From: Aliivibrio finisterrensis
GTDB lineage: Bacteria > Pseudomonadota > Gammaproteobacteria > Enterobacterales > Vibrionaceae
Direction of reading: 5' to 3'
DNA length: 64,000 bases
Assembly (NCBI RefSeq): GCF_008933155.1
Contig: NZ_WBVP01000002.1
Coordinates: forward strand, 124,001-188,000
Part shown: positions 55,026 to 64,000 of the stretch, piece after piece
Numbering within the stretch: position 1 is the first letter of the stretch
Layout: the number at the start of each line of letters is the position of its first letter
Position numbers and translations under genes: made by a program
Notes under the pieces: generated by a model
Told to the model about the DNA's origin: nothing
The model's database searches: none
What the model saw: only the letters and a program-made list of their open reading frames with translations

Positions 55026-56162
55026 ATGAGATCCCGATTAAAAATTACAACAGTTGCTCTACTCTTCGCTTCATTTTTTGCTGTTACAACAAGTTTCTTT
55101 TCTACCGCTGAAGACATGACTCAGCCAATGAAAGGGGACTATGAGGTAGCCACTCTCGCAGGGGGGTGCTTTTGGTGTACTGAATCTGATTTAGAAAAAT
55201 TAGATGGAGTGATGGATGTTGTTTCAGGCTATTCAGGGGGAGATCTTGAAAATCCAACCTATAAACAAGTGTCATCAGGAAAGTCAGGCCACATTGAAGT
55301 GATTCAAGTGACGTTTGATCCAAAGATCGTTAGCTATGAGCAAGTGCTTGATCAGCTGTTTAGATATATGGACCCAACGGATAACCAAGGCTCATTTGTT
55401 GATAGAGGTCCACAGTATCGCCCTGCTATCTTTTTCCATAATGAAAGTCAGCAAGTAATTGCTCAAGAGTTTATGAATGCGATTGATGCAGCGAAAGTCT
55501 ATCCAAAGCCTTTAGCGACAGAATTAATTGAGTTTAAAAAGTTTTGGCCAGCAGAAGATTACCACCAAGATTATTACAAACGTAATCCAATTCGTTATAA
55601 GTATTATCGTAATGGTTCAGGCCGTGATAAATATCTAGATTCGGTATTTGGTGAAGACAGAGAAGATAAACCAAAAACATTACGTCAGTACATTGATGAG
55701 CAAAAAATGGCTCAAAATGTTAAGCCATATGCCAAACCATCAGAATCAGAAATTAAGAAGATGCTGACTGAACAACAATATTACGTAACACAAAAAGAAG
55801 GGACTGAACGTCCATTTGATAATGCGTATTGGGATAATAAAGCGGAGGGGATTTATGTTGATATCGTCAGTGGTGAGCCGTTATTCTCATCAACAGACAA
55901 ATACAAGTCAGGAACGGGTTGGCCAAGTTTTACCAAACCAATCAATAAAGCCTACATTACCGAAGAAGATGATTTTTCATTATTTAGTAAACGTACCGAG
56001 ATCCGCAGTAAATTTGCTGATTCACACTTAGGGCATGTGTTTAGTGATGGGCCTAAACCTACAGGGTTACGTTACTGTATGAATTCTGCTGCAATGCGTT
56101 TTGTTCCAAAAGTAGATCTAGAAAAAGAGGGTTATGGAGAATACTTGTATCTGTTTAACTAA
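55026..56162 (+). CDS. msrAB: Secreted MsrA-MsrB methionine sulfoxide reductase fusion
   Basis: It reduces both S- and R-methionine sulfoxide in exported proteins, a defence against oxidants. A signal peptide or anchor (residues 1-28) is followed by an MsrA domain with the catalytic Cys48 in [18 protein letters not shown] and [22 protein letters not shown]. An MsrB domain starts near residue 235, with [12 protein letters not shown] and the catalytic Cys in [13 protein letters not shown]. Zinc ligands of MsrB are mostly absent, as in many fusions. 378 residues. Its proximity to katA fits a stress role, though the gene is separate. Confidence 0.92.
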   Translation: MRSRLKITTVALLFASFFAVTTSFFSTAEDMTQPMKGDYEVATLAGGCFWCTESDLEKLDGVMDVVSGYSGGDLENPTYKQVSSGKSGHIEVIQVTFDPKIVSYEQVLDQLFRYMDPTDNQGSFVDRGPQYRPAIFFHNESQQVIAQEFMNAIDAAKVYPKPLATELIEFKKFWPAEDYHQDYYKRNPIRYKYYRNGSGRDKYLDSVFGEDREDKPKTLRQYIDEQKMAQNVKPYAKPSESEIKKMLTEQQYYVTQKEGTERPFDNAYWDNKAEGIYVDIVSGEPLFSSTDKYKSGTGWPSFTKPINKAYITEEDDFSLFSKRTEIRSKFADSHLGHVFSDGPKPTGLRYCMNSAAMRFVPKVDLEKEGYGEYLYLFN

Positions 56163-56186
56163 TCATCTTAAGATAACTACATAAAG

Positions 56187-56223
56187 AAAGCCCCATGAGT
56201 ATCGTACTTATTGGGGCTTTTTT
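56187..56223 (+). terminator. Terminator after msrAB
   Basis: AAAGCCCCA/TGGGGCTTT stem extended by TGAGTA/TACTTA, with a T run. Confidence 0.9.
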
Positions 56224-56460
56224 GTCTCTATTTCGAGTAGTTTTACTTAATCTGAAAACTATATCCATATGTTTGTTATAGTTTTTAGTTAATATTGTCA
56301 ATATCTTATTAATAGAATACTACGTTATAAATCAAGTTCATGATTTAAATCTAATTTTTGATAGGTTTTATAAATCACAGCTATAAGTACAAGCGATTAT
56401 CTCTTATTATCTAAAATGTTTATGCTATGCCCACAGTATTTTAGGGGTTAAAGATAGAGT

Positions 56461-57333
56461 ATGGTCAAGAGTGCATTAGTCGTAGAAGGTGGAGCAATGC
56501 GTGGCATTTTTGCTAGCGGTGTTTTAGACACTTTTATGAAGAAAGAATTTATGCCTTATGATTTCGCTATTGGAGTCTCTGCCGGGGCATCGAATCTAAT
56601 AGGGTACCTTTCTTATGCACCTCAACGTAGCTTTGATGTCATTACGAAACTTGCAACCCACAAACGCTTTTTTAATCCTACACGATTTGCTCGCGGTGGT
56701 GATCTTGTTGATGTGAAATGGCTAATTGAGGAATCGAACAGAAGACATCCCTTAAATTCAGAGCGTTTATTTTCTTCTATTCCTATGTATGCGGCAGTAA
56801 CTAATATTGACAGTGGTAACGCCGATTATTATCAAATAAAAGAAAGTAATTTAAATAATGTTCTTGAAGCAACAACCGCTTTACCTATCGCTTATAAATC
56901 AACACCTTGTTTCTCTGGCGGTTGTTATACCGATGGTGGCGTAGCTGACTCTATTCCGGTAAAAGAGGCTTATCGTCGAGGGGCGAGAGATATTACCGTG
57001 ATCTTATCTCACCCTTTAAGTTATGAGATGAAACCTGCACGTTCACCTTGGTTAATGACTAAACTATTAGCGCGATATCCTCAAATAGCACAAGCAATGT
57101 TGGTTCGTGCTGAAAATTACAATCAGTCATTGGAATTTATTCGTAATCCCCCTGAAGGAACGACAATTCGAGTGATCGCTCCACCTGAAGGTTTTGCCGT
57201 TAAGCGTCTTTCTATGAAATCTCCTACACTGATTGCAGGATATGAAATGGGAGTGTCCGCAGGCGTGGATCATTTATCCAGCCGTGAGGGAACTTTTGGA
57301 TTAGATATAGAAAACTGTCACTTTTGCTTATAA
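56461..57333 (+). CDS. Patatin-like phospholipase (YjjU-like)
   Basis: This is a predicted lipid acyl hydrolase with a Ser-Asp dyad, 290 residues. The oxyanion loop is VVEGGAMRGIFASGV. The nucleophile elbow is FAIGVSAGASNLIGYL (GxSxG), and the catalytic Asp is in CYTDGGVADSIPV. No signal peptide is seen. The arrangement matches E. coli YjjU, whose function is not settled. It is followed 55 bp later by katA in the same direction, but a read-through operon is uncertain. Confidence 0.87.
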   Translation: MVKSALVVEGGAMRGIFASGVLDTFMKKEFMPYDFAIGVSAGASNLIGYLSYAPQRSFDVITKLATHKRFFNPTRFARGGDLVDVKWLIEESNRRHPLNSERLFSSIPMYAAVTNIDSGNADYYQIKESNLNNVLEATTALPIAYKSTPCFSGGCYTDGGVADSIPVKEAYRRGARDITVILSHPLSYEMKPARSPWLMTKLLARYPQIAQAMLVRAENYNQSLEFIRNPPEGTTIRVIAPPEGFAVKRLSMKSPTLIAGYEMGVSAGVDHLSSREGTFGLDIENCHFCL

Positions 57334-57388
57334 CCCTATTTTATAACAGTTTTTTCGTGAGCTTTATTACTATATTAAGGAATGAATA

Positions 57389-58840
57389 ATGACTAAAAAG
57401 CTAACCACAGCGGCAGGTTGTCCTGTTGCACATAACCAAAATGTTCAAACTGCGGGTAAACGTGGTCCTCAATTATTGCAAGACGTGTGGTTTTTAGAAA
57501 AAATGGCGCATTTTGACCGTGAAGTGATCCCTGAGCGTCGTATGCACGCAAAAGGCTCTGGTGCTTACGGTACATTCACGGTTACTCATGACATCACAAA
57601 GTATACAAAAGCAAAATTGTTTTCTGAAATTGGTAAACAAACTGAGCTATTTGCACGTTTTACTACCGTCGCTGGTGAGCGTGGCGCAGCAGATGCCGAG
57701 CGTGATATCCGTGGTTTTGCGCTAAAATTCTACACAGAAGAGGGTAACTGGGATTTAGTGGGTAACAACACACCCGTATTCTTCTTACGTGATCCTCTTA
57801 AATTCCCTGATTTAAACCACGCGGTTAAACGTGATCCTCGCACAAATATGCGAAGCGCGAAAAATAACTGGGATTTCTGGACATCATTACCTGAAGCGCT
57901 TCACCAAGTAACTATCGTGATGAGTGATCGTGGTATTCCTGCTACTTACCGTCATATGCATGGTTTTGGTAGCCACACGTTTAGCTTTATCAACAGTGAT
58001 AACGAGCGTTACTGGGTGAAATTCCACTTTGTATCTCAACAAGGCATTAAAAACCTATCAGATGCTGAAGCGGGTGCTGTGATTGGTAATGATCGTGAAA
58101 GTCATCAACGTGATTTGCTTGAAAGCATTGATAACCAAGATTTCCCTAAATGGACATTAAAAGTTCAGATCATGCCAGAGGCAGAAGCGGCGACGGTTTC
58201 TTATAATCCGTTCGATTTAACCAAAGTATGGCCACACAAAGATTATCCATTAATTGAAGTGGGTGAATTTGAGCTAAACCGTAACCCACAAAACTTCTTC
58301 GCAGAAGTAGAGCAGTCGGCATTTAACCCTGCAAACGTGGTTCCGGGTATCAGCTTCTCTCCAGATAAGATGCTACAAGGTCGTTTATTTGCGTATGGTG
58401 ATGCTCAGCGTTACCGTTTAGGTGTAAACCACCAACACATCCCAGTGAACGCACCTCGTTGTCCTGTACATAGTTACCACCGCGATGGCGCAATGCGTGT
58501 TGATGGTAACTTTGGTAGCACATTAGGTTATGAACCAAATAATGAAGGTCAATGGGCAGAGCAGCCAGATTTTTCTGAGCCACCACTAAACTTAGATGGC
58601 GCAGCAGCACATTGGGATCACCGTGAAGATGAAGATTATTTCTCACAACCGGGCGATCTATTCCGTCTAATGACCGCTGAGAAACAAGCTATCTTATTTG
58701 ATAACACAGCGCGTAACTTAAACGGTGTGCCAAAAGAAATTCAACTTCGTCACTTAAGACATTGTTATAAAGCTGACCCTGCTTATGGCGAAGGTATCGG
58801 TAAATTACTTGATATTGATGTGAGTGAATTTAACTCGTAA
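57389..58840 (+). CDS. katA: Catalase, clade 3 haem type (KatA)
   Basis: This is a small-subunit monofunctional catalase, 483 residues, decomposing hydrogen peroxide. The N-terminus [21 protein letters not shown] is typical of clade 3. Catalytic His lies in [14 protein letters not shown] and Asn in the [14 protein letters not shown] segment. The haem-ligand Tyr is in [21 protein letters not shown]-binding residues are present in the C-terminal half. A periplasmic clade 3 catalase KatA is required for normal squid colonisation in A. fischeri, and this is likely the same gene. No signal peptide was recognised from the sequence. Confidence 0.95.
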   Translation: MTKKLTTAAGCPVAHNQNVQTAGKRGPQLLQDVWFLEKMAHFDREVIPERRMHAKGSGAYGTFTVTHDITKYTKAKLFSEIGKQTELFARFTTVAGERGAADAERDIRGFALKFYTEEGNWDLVGNNTPVFFLRDPLKFPDLNHAVKRDPRTNMRSAKNNWDFWTSLPEALHQVTIVMSDRGIPATYRHMHGFGSHTFSFINSDNERYWVKFHFVSQQGIKNLSDAEAGAVIGNDRESHQRDLLESIDNQDFPKWTLKVQIMPEAEAATVSYNPFDLTKVWPHKDYPLIEVGEFELNRNPQNFFAEVEQSAFNPANVVPGISFSPDKMLQGRLFAYGDAQRYRLGVNHQHIPVNAPRCPVHSYHRDGAMRVDGNFGSTLGYEPNNEGQWAEQPDFSEPPLNLDGAAAHWDHREDEDYFSQPGDLFRLMTAEKQAILFDNTARNLNGVPKEIQLRHLRHCYKADPAYGEGIGKLLDIDVSEFNS

Positions 58841-58866
58841 TTTATTCTATTAAGTAACTATAAATC

Positions 58867-58898
58867 AAAGCGTTGAGTATTACATTCAGCGCTTTTTT
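58867..58898 (+). terminator. Terminator after katA
   Basis: AAAGCGTTGA/TCAGCGCTTT stem with one G-U pair and T7, just before a parS2 site. Confidence 0.88.
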
Positions 58899-58905
58899 TA
58901 TGTCT

Positions 58906-58920
58906 GTTTACATTGTAAAT
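58906..58920. promoter_or_regulatory. parS2: parS2 site between katA and trhO
   Basis: GTTTACATTGTAAAT matches NTTTACANTGTAAAN exactly, 15 kb to the rctB side of the origin. Confidence 0.9.
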
Positions 58921-59069
58921 TTTAGCTCTCTTGCTATTTGAAAGGTGGTTATTTTATTATTTAATTCAATTTGGTTAGAAAAACCACAAAAACTGTCGGT
59001 ATTTGTGTCGATAGACCTCCGTTATACTCCCCGCACTATTATAAGCCGCTAAGGCAAATACTCATTGCT

Positions 59070-59086
59070 CTGGATTTACGATCCAG
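59070..59086 (+). other. Hairpin in the trhO leader
   Basis: CTGGAT-TTACG-ATCCAG stem-loop 14 bp before an AAGGAAAG ribosome binding site. It may affect translation of trhO. Confidence 0.35.
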
Positions 59087-59110
59087 CCTCGCAAAAAAGG
59101 AAAGTTACCC

Positions 59111-60094
59111 ATGTCTCAATATATCGTTTGTGCGTTATACAAATTTGTTTCATTAGAAAATTACACCGACCTTCGTCAACCATTAACTCAAGTATTAGAA
59201 GATAATAATATTCGCGGCACATTACTGCTAGCAAGTGAAGGTATTAATGGCACGGTTGCTGGCTCTCGTGAAGCGATTAATACACTACTCGCTTGGTTTA
59301 AAGAAGATCCTCGTTTAGCTGATGTGGTTTATAAAGAATCAATTAATGACGTACAGCCGTTTAACCGTACCAAAGTAAAGTTAAAAAAAGAAATCGTTAC
59401 TATGGGCGTAGAAGGTATTGATCCCCTTCATGTGGTGGGTACGTATGTTAAACCTGCTGATTGGAACGCGCTTATTTCTGATCCAGAAGTACTGTTGGTT
59501 GATACCCGTAACGAGTATGAAGTGGACATAGGTACGTTTAAAAATGCAGTGAATCCAAATACAGAGACCTTTCGTGAATTCCCTCAATATGTTGCTGAAA
59601 ACTTAGACCCTGCAAAGCATAAAAAAGTCGCGATGTTCTGCACCGGTGGTATTCGCTGTGAGAAGTCGACAGCTTACATGAAAGAACAAGGGTTTGATGA
59701 GGTGTACCATCTTGAAGGTGGGATCCTAAAATATCTTGAAGAAGTGCCAGAAGAAAACAGCTTATGGGAAGGCGATTGTTATGTGTTTGATGGCCGAGTT
59801 GCCGTTAATCATCAATTAGAAAAAAGCCATTACGATGTATGTAATGCGTGTCGTTTGCCAATCACAGACGAAGATAAACAATCAGAGGCATTTGAGAAAG
59901 GCGTAAGTTGCCCTAAATGTATTGATCAGCATAGTGATGAGCAAAAGTCTCGTTTCCGTGAGCGTGAAAAACAAGTTCAACTAGCGGATGAAAGAGGCGA
60001 AACTCACGTTGGTGGTGACGCGGCAAAGTTGATTGAACAACGTAAACAAGAAAAGAAAGAGAGAAAACAGCAGCAGAGAGCATCTAAGAAGTAA
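59111..60094 (+). CDS. trhO: tRNA uridine(34) hydroxylase (rhodanese family)
   Basis: It makes 5-hydroxyuridine at position 34 of tRNA using oxygen, in bacteria lacking or supplementing the prephenate pathway. The 327-residue protein has an N-terminal acylphosphatase-like region ([17 protein letters not shown] and [12 protein letters not shown]). A rhodanese domain follows with [20 protein letters not shown] and the catalytic Cys in [18 protein letters not shown]-terminal zinc-like region ([17 protein letters not shown]) and a Lys/Arg-rich tail complete it. Matches E. coli YceA/TrhO. Monocistronic after the katA terminator. Confidence 0.93.
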   Translation: MSQYIVCALYKFVSLENYTDLRQPLTQVLEDNNIRGTLLLASEGINGTVAGSREAINTLLAWFKEDPRLADVVYKESINDVQPFNRTKVKLKKEIVTMGVEGIDPLHVVGTYVKPADWNALISDPEVLLVDTRNEYEVDIGTFKNAVNPNTETFREFPQYVAENLDPAKHKKVAMFCTGGIRCEKSTAYMKEQGFDEVYHLEGGILKYLEEVPEENSLWEGDCYVFDGRVAVNHQLEKSHYDVCNACRLPITDEDKQSEAFEKGVSCPKCIDQHSDEQKSRFREREKQVQLADERGETHVGGDAAKLIEQRKQEKKERKQQQRASKK

Positions 60095-60265
60095 ATCGCA
60101 CTTAATGCTGAGGTGAAGCGTAAAGAATGAACTGACTCGAAAGAATATAATGCGCTTTCATTCTGCTCATACTGAGATGCAAAGTAGATAACAAATGCGT
60201 AAATAAAGCATCGATTTATCCCTGTTCTTATCGCCAATTTATGAATTCTTGCTAGTTTTATAAAC

Positions 60266-60293
60266 AAAAGTGAGGCGTTAACGTCTCGCTTTT
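60266..60293 (+). terminator. Terminator after trhO
   Basis: AAAAGTGAGGCG/CGTCTCGCTTTT stem with two G-U pairs and a TTAA loop, just before the LPMO gene. Confidence 0.75.
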
Positions 60294-60318
60294 ATTGTTT
60301 ATAAACAAGGATGAAATC

Positions 60319-61506
60319 ATGACAAATAAAATAAAAATCAGTTCGCTCAGCATCGCTTTTATTGGTGCACTATCATCAATGGGAGCGCAAGCTCATGGTT
60401 GGGTTGAGTACCCTAGTGCAAGGCAAAACACTTGTTATTTAGATGGAGGCTTTTGGGATAATACTATTCCAAATCAGGCATGTCAGGCAGCGTATGATGA
60501 ATCAGGTGCGTTTCCTTTTGTCCAACGTAATGAAGTTGCTGCAAACGTACCAAACTATAAAGACATGGCACATGTTCAAGCCATTGTTCGTGATGGTAAT
60601 TTATGTTCGGCGGGCGATAATGCAAAAGCAGGCCTAAACGTAGGTTCTTCTCATTGGCAAAAAACGGCGGTTACCTTAGATGAGAATAACCAGATTGAGC
60701 TTATCTTTAATGCCACCGCACCTCATAACCCTTCTTACTGGCAGTTCTATTTATCTAATCCTAATTACGATCCAACCGTTCCATTAACGTGGGGTGATTT
60801 AGAGCTAATTGATACCTCAAGTAACGTACCTGTCGGGGAAGATAAGAAATACCGTATTAATATTACTCTTCCTGCGGATAGAGCTGATTCGGCCGTTCTT
60901 TATACTCGCTGGCAGCGTGAAGATGCCGCTGGTGAAGGCTTTTATAACTGCAGCGATATTTCATTTGATGGAACGGGAACGACACCTCCAGGACCGACAG
61001 ATCCAGTCGACCCACCACCATCATATTCTGATTTAGGTTATTACATTAGCCAAGGATTTGGGCCAGTAGAATCAGGCGATACGGTTCGATTCAGAACATT
61101 TGATGCGACAGGGGCGGAAACAACAGACATCAGTTTAGCCATTAATGTGAATAATACGGCGACATGGTCAGCGGAACTGGCAGGACAATTTAACCAATTG
61201 AAAAATAAAGAATGGTTTATTGGTATTTGGCACCAAGAAATGAATCATTATATGTATGACACTACTAATATTTACGCTAACCGAGTGTTTGCACCAAGCG
61301 CTGATTTAAGTTACCAACTTTCTTTAATTAAAGCCGATACAACACCACCAGTAGAGCCGCCAGTTGAGTCAACAAACGCATGGCAAGCCGGTTTAATTTA
61401 TAACAATGGGGATGTTGTTAGCTATAACGATAAAGAATGGACAGCACAGTGGTGGACAAAAGGCGAAGAACCGGGAACGACTGGCAAGTGGGGCGTTTGG
61501 CGTTAA
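60319..61506 (+). CDS. Chitin-active lytic polysaccharide monooxygenase (AA10) with chitin-binding module
   Basis: This is a secreted copper oxidase that cleaves crystalline chitin. Signal peptide MTNKIKISSLSIAFIGALSS ends AQA, leaving His26 as the mature N-terminal His of the copper brace (HGWVEYPSARQNTC). The second brace His is in ATAPHNPSYWQF. A Pro/Thr linker, a GbpA-like middle module (DLGYYISQGFGPVESGDTVRFR), and a C-terminal CBM5/12 chitin-binding module (WQAGLIYNNGDVVSYNDKEW) follow. I use ATG 60319 preceded by AAGGATGAAATC; the frame opens earlier at TTG 60295. It fits life on crustacean and squid chitin. Confidence 0.93.
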   Translation: MTNKIKISSLSIAFIGALSSMGAQAHGWVEYPSARQNTCYLDGGFWDNTIPNQACQAAYDESGAFPFVQRNEVAANVPNYKDMAHVQAIVRDGNLCSAGDNAKAGLNVGSSHWQKTAVTLDENNQIELIFNATAPHNPSYWQFYLSNPNYDPTVPLTWGDLELIDTSSNVPVGEDKKYRINITLPADRADSAVLYTRWQREDAAGEGFYNCSDISFDGTGTTPPGPTDPVDPPPSYSDLGYYISQGFGPVESGDTVRFRTFDATGAETTDISLAINVNNTATWSAELAGQFNQLKNKEWFIGIWHQEMNHYMYDTTNIYANRVFAPSADLSYQLSLIKADTTPPVEPPVESTNAWQAGLIYNNGDVVSYNDKEWTAQWWTKGEEPGTTGKWGVWR

Positions 61507-61554
61507 TAGAAGGCAATAAATGGATCTCAATTTAAAATGGTATTTTTAATATTT

Positions 61555-61581
61555 AAGCCCTAATTTAATTTAGGGCTTTTT
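61555..61581 (+). terminator. Terminator after the LPMO gene
   Basis: AAGCCCTAA/TTAGGGCTT stem with a T5 tract, about 50 bp past the stop. Confidence 0.85.
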
Positions 61582-61681
61582 GTGATAAGCAACGCTTATA
61601 AATGTAATAACGAGAGCTATTTAGTATTAATCTCTTCAATTTCATATTATTTACTCAACGACTAAGAATACGAATTCATGG

Positions 61682-62257
61682 ATGAAATCATTATTATTAT
61701 TTAAAATGAGAGTAATTATTAAACTAGCACTAAAATCCCTTCTAGCAGCTTCACTTTTATCTTCTACAGCCCTTTATGCGAATGTTTTAGAAGGTCATCG
61801 AGTTGGATTGGGCTTTAATTCCACAAGTATTGATGATATAGCTTTTGATGGAAAATATTCAACCAGTGGTCTTACTTTGGCTTATGGTTATGACATAAAT
61901 GATATTATTGGTATCAACGTTTCTTTAAATAAAGGCAGCGGCACAGATTTCCCTTTTGACATTGATACATCAACCTTTAAGTTTGATACCGATATTGGTT
62001 ATACCTTTCATATGCAAAATGCGTCAATAAAGCCTTATGGTGTCTTGGGTTTTGCAAAGTTTAAAGAAGAAGCCAGTGCTTTTGGACTAGATGCTTGGAA
62101 ATGGGATGACTCAACTATCTTTGTTGGTATTGGTACAAGAGCTACGTTTAATCACCATTTCTATACTGATTTAAGATTAGATTTCATTAACTTAAAAGAG
62201 AGTGGAGATAATATTTTTGCTGATCAGTTCTCTTTTACTGTTGGTTATAAATTCTAA
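61682..62257 (+). CDS. Small outer-membrane beta-barrel protein, OmpA/OmpW-like
   Basis: This is a 191-residue porin-like or adhesin-like barrel. The signal peptide is preceded by a short basic segment; cleavage is likely after ALYA. Repeating barrel strands are GHRVGLGFNSTSI, GLTLAYGYDINDIIGI, DIGYTFHMQNASIKPYG and the terminal aromatic TVGYKF. The size suggests eight strands. The start is uncertain: ATG 61682 and ATG 61706 are both possible and neither has a clear ribosome binding site. Function not known. Confidence 0.7.
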   Translation: MKSLLLFKMRVIIKLALKSLLAASLLSSTALYANVLEGHRVGLGFNSTSIDDIAFDGKYSTSGLTLAYGYDINDIIGINVSLNKGSGTDFPFDIDTSTFKFDTDIGYTFHMQNASIKPYGVLGFAKFKEEASAFGLDAWKWDDSTIFVGIGTRATFNHHFYTDLRLDFINLKESGDNIFADQFSFTVGYKF

Positions 62258-62302
62258 TTAATGATTATTTTTTAGTATCACTACGACGTTAAATACCATC
62301 AT

Positions 62303-62332
62303 AAAGCTCTGGATTTCTCCGGGGCTTTTTTA
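62303..62332 (+). terminator. Terminator after the OmpA-like barrel gene
   Basis: AAAGCTCTGGA/TCCGGGGCTTT stem with a G-U pair, 4-nt loop, and T run. Confidence 0.85.
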
Positions 62333-62356
62333 TTGTGTATTAAAACATCATATTCC

Positions 62357-62386
62357 TCGACATTGTGATCAAGATCTCTGTATAAT
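62357..62386 (+). promoter_or_regulatory. Promoter of ybiT
   Basis: TCGACA (62357-62362) and TATAAT (62381-62386) with 18-bp spacing, about 100 bp before the ybiT start. Confidence 0.6.
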
Positions 62387-62485
62387 CCGCGGCTAGATTT
62401 TCTCATTCATCATACTTTCGTCCTTCATCTTGTGGCTTTCTATAGCCAAATCATGACTTGTCAGTAAACCCTAGGAATTATTTCG

Positions 62486-64000
62486 TTGATACAATCAAAC
62501 AACATCACAATGCAATTTGGCGCAGAGCCTTTATTTGAAAACATTTCAGCAAAATTTGGCAACGGTAACCGTTATGGTTTGATCGGTGCGAACGGCTGCG
62601 GAAAATCAACGTTCATGAAGATTCTTAGTGGTGCATTAACTCCTAGTTCAGGCAACGTATCAATGACGCCGGGACAGAAATTAGGTGTATTAAGCCAAGA
62701 TCAGTTTGCGTTTGAGCAATATAACGTAATTGATGTTGTTATCATGGGTGACAAAAAACTATGGGAAATCAAACAAGAGCGTGATCGCATCTATTCATTG
62801 CCAGAAATGAGTGAAGAAGATGGCATGAAAGTCGCCGAGCTTGAAAGTGAATTCGCAGAAATGGATGGTTACAGTGCAGAAAGCCGTGCTGGTGATATCC
62901 TAATTCAAGCTGGTATTGATGAAGCGCTTCATTTTGGTTTGATGCAACAAGTGGCTCCAGGCTGGAAACTGCGTGTGTTATTAGCACAGGCACTGTTTGC
63001 AAACCCAGATATCTTGTTACTTGATGAACCAACCAACAACTTGGACATTCACACGATTAACTGGTTAGCAGAAGAGCTAAACAAACGTAAATGTACCATG
63101 ATCATCATCTCGCACGACAGACACTTCTTAAACTCTGTATGTACGCACATGGCTGATATCGACTACGGTGAATTACGTATTTACCCAGGTAACTACGAGT
63201 ACTTCTTAGAAGCATCAAGCTTGATCCGTGAACAACTATTAGCGGGTAACGCGAAAAAAGAAGCAGAGATCAGTGAATTACAAGACTTCGTAAACCGTTT
63301 TGGTGCTAACGCATCGAAAGCGAAACAAGCAAGTTCTCGTGCAAAGAAAATGGACAAAATCACGCTAGATGAAGTGAAATCATCAAGTCGTATGAGCCCA
63401 TCAATTAACTTTGGCGAAGGTAAAAAACTGCACCGTCAAGCACTAGAGCTTGAAAACCTAGGTCACGGCTTTGATGGTGAAGTTCTGTTTGAAGGTGGAA
63501 ACTTATTACTAGAAGCGGGCACTCGCTTAGCTGTTATCGGTGAGAATGGTGTAGGTAAAACAACCTTCTTACGTTGCTTAGTGAATGACCTAGAGCAAAA
63601 CGAAGGTATTGTTAAATGGTCTGAAAATGCGTCTTTTGGTTACTGCCCACAAGACAGCACGGCTGATTTTGATAACGATTTAAGCATCTTCGATTGGATT
63701 TCTCAGTGGCGTACCGTTAAGCACGATGACTTGATGGTTCGTGGTATTTTGGGTCGTTTACTGTTTACTGCTGACGACGCAAACAAAAAAGCGAAAAGCT
63801 GCTCAGGTGGTGAGAAAAACCGTCTATTGTTTGGCAAGTTAATGATGCAAGACATCAACGTACTTGTTATGGATGAACCAACTAACCACATGGATATGGA
63901 AGCGATAGAAGCACTTAACGAAGCATTAAAAATCTACACAGGTACTTTAATTTTCGTAAGTCACGACCGTGAGTTCGTATCATCACTAGCAACTCATATC
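62486..64000 (+). CDS. ybiT: ABC-F family ATPase YbiT (runs off the right edge)
   Basis: This is a ribosome-associated ABC-F ATPase; family members adjust translation on stalled ribosomes. 505 codons are visible and the frame ends exactly at the window edge; about 25 more residues are expected. Both ABC modules are clear: Walker [18 protein letters not shown] and [17 protein letters not shown], and Walker [13 protein letters not shown] and [14 protein letters not shown]-site-tRNA-interaction linker lies between them. The start is TTG 62486 ([12 protein letters not shown]) with AGGA 9 nt upstream. YbiT, not EttA or Uup, is indicated by [19 protein letters not shown] and [15 protein letters not shown]. 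Confidence 0.92.
   Translation, partial: MIQSNNITMQFGAEPLFENISAKFGNGNRYGLIGANGCGKSTFMKILSGALTPSSGNVSMTPGQKLGVLSQDQFAFEQYNVIDVVIMGDKKLWEIKQERDRIYSLPEMSEEDGMKVAELESEFAEMDGYSAESRAGDILIQAGIDEALHFGLMQQVAPGWKLRVLLAQALFANPDILLLDEPTNNLDIHTINWLAEELNKRKCTMIIISHDRHFLNSVCTHMADIDYGELRIYPGNYEYFLEASSLIREQLLAGNAKKEAEISELQDFVNRFGANASKAKQASSRAKKMDKITLDEVKSSSRMSPSINFGEGKKLHRQALELENLGHGFDGEVLFEGGNLLLEAGTRLAVIGENGVGKTTFLRCLVNDLEQNEGIVKWSENASFGYCPQDSTADFDNDLSIFDWISQWRTVKHDDLMVRGILGRLLFTADDANKKAKSCSGGEKNRLLFGKLMMQDINVLVMDEPTNHMDMEAIEALNEALKIYTGTLIFVSHDREFVSSLATHI

Noticed and set aside
58971-59156. 61-residue plus-strand ORF overlapping trhO
   Set aside because: Overlaps the well-supported trhO start in another frame and spans the hairpin leader; no motif.

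Overview
The window reads as part of chromosome II of a member of the Vibrionaceae, most like Aliivibrio (Vibrio) fischeri. The evidence is low-GC, gammaproteobacterial coding sequence with homologues throughout, a chromosome II replication and partition block (parB2, parA2, oriCII, rctB) at about 40.6-45.9 kb, exact copies of the chromosome II centromere motif (parS2), and a lap adhesion locus like the one known on A. fischeri chromosome II. The species call is inference from recognised proteins; no search was run.

Layout. 0-3.2 kb: a truncated edge gene, a GNAT remnant, and an EmrA/EmrB-type drug efflux pair. 3.5-5.4 kb: carbamate kinase and a HAD sugar phosphatase. 5.6-10.9 kb: a sugar-acid catabolic cluster (KDPG aldolase, KDG kinase, PTS EIIBC, a ManD-type dehydratase and a GntR regulator) that should feed 2-keto-3-deoxygluconate into the lower Entner-Doudoroff pathway. 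11-15.3 kb: an RND efflux pair. 15.5-24.2 kb: mostly housekeeping genes (rlmF, yibL, arfB, a RecQ-family helicase, a DUF342 protein, the divergent punC/punR pair, pdxH).

24.3-37.5 kb is a complete Lap system. It holds a type I secreted adhesin (LapI-like) with a di-alanine LapG cleavage site and a near-identical 669-bp tandem duplication. A divergent TolC-like outer membrane protein and an OmpA-like lipoprotein follow, then the operon lapC-lapG-lapD-lapB encoding the secretion apparatus, the periplasmic protease and its c-di-GMP receptor.

37.5-48 kb is the replication and segregation core. There are three parS2 sites beside lapC/tmcA, then tmcA, a MazG-like gene, parB2 and parA2. The origin carries a fourth parS2 abutting a long direct repeat, scattered GATC-containing 12-mers, one perfect DnaA box, six 12-mer iterons spaced 22-23 bp, an AT-rich segment with six ATCA motifs spaced 7-10 bp, and rctB. 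Downstream of rctB are a possible structured RNA and further 12-mer-like sites, two of them forming the arms of a terminator hairpin.

48-64 kb carries accessory metabolic and stress genes: gltS, a previously unlisted 56-residue membrane ORF, an unknown outer-membrane barrel, a LysR regulator, a lipoprotein amidohydrolase, a PepT-like peptidase, a secreted MsrAB fusion, a patatin-like phospholipase, catalase KatA, trhO, a chitin-active lytic polysaccharide monooxygenase, a small OmpA-like barrel, and ybiT running off the right edge. A fifth parS2 lies between katA and trhO. No tRNA, rRNA, CRISPR array or insertion sequence was seen.
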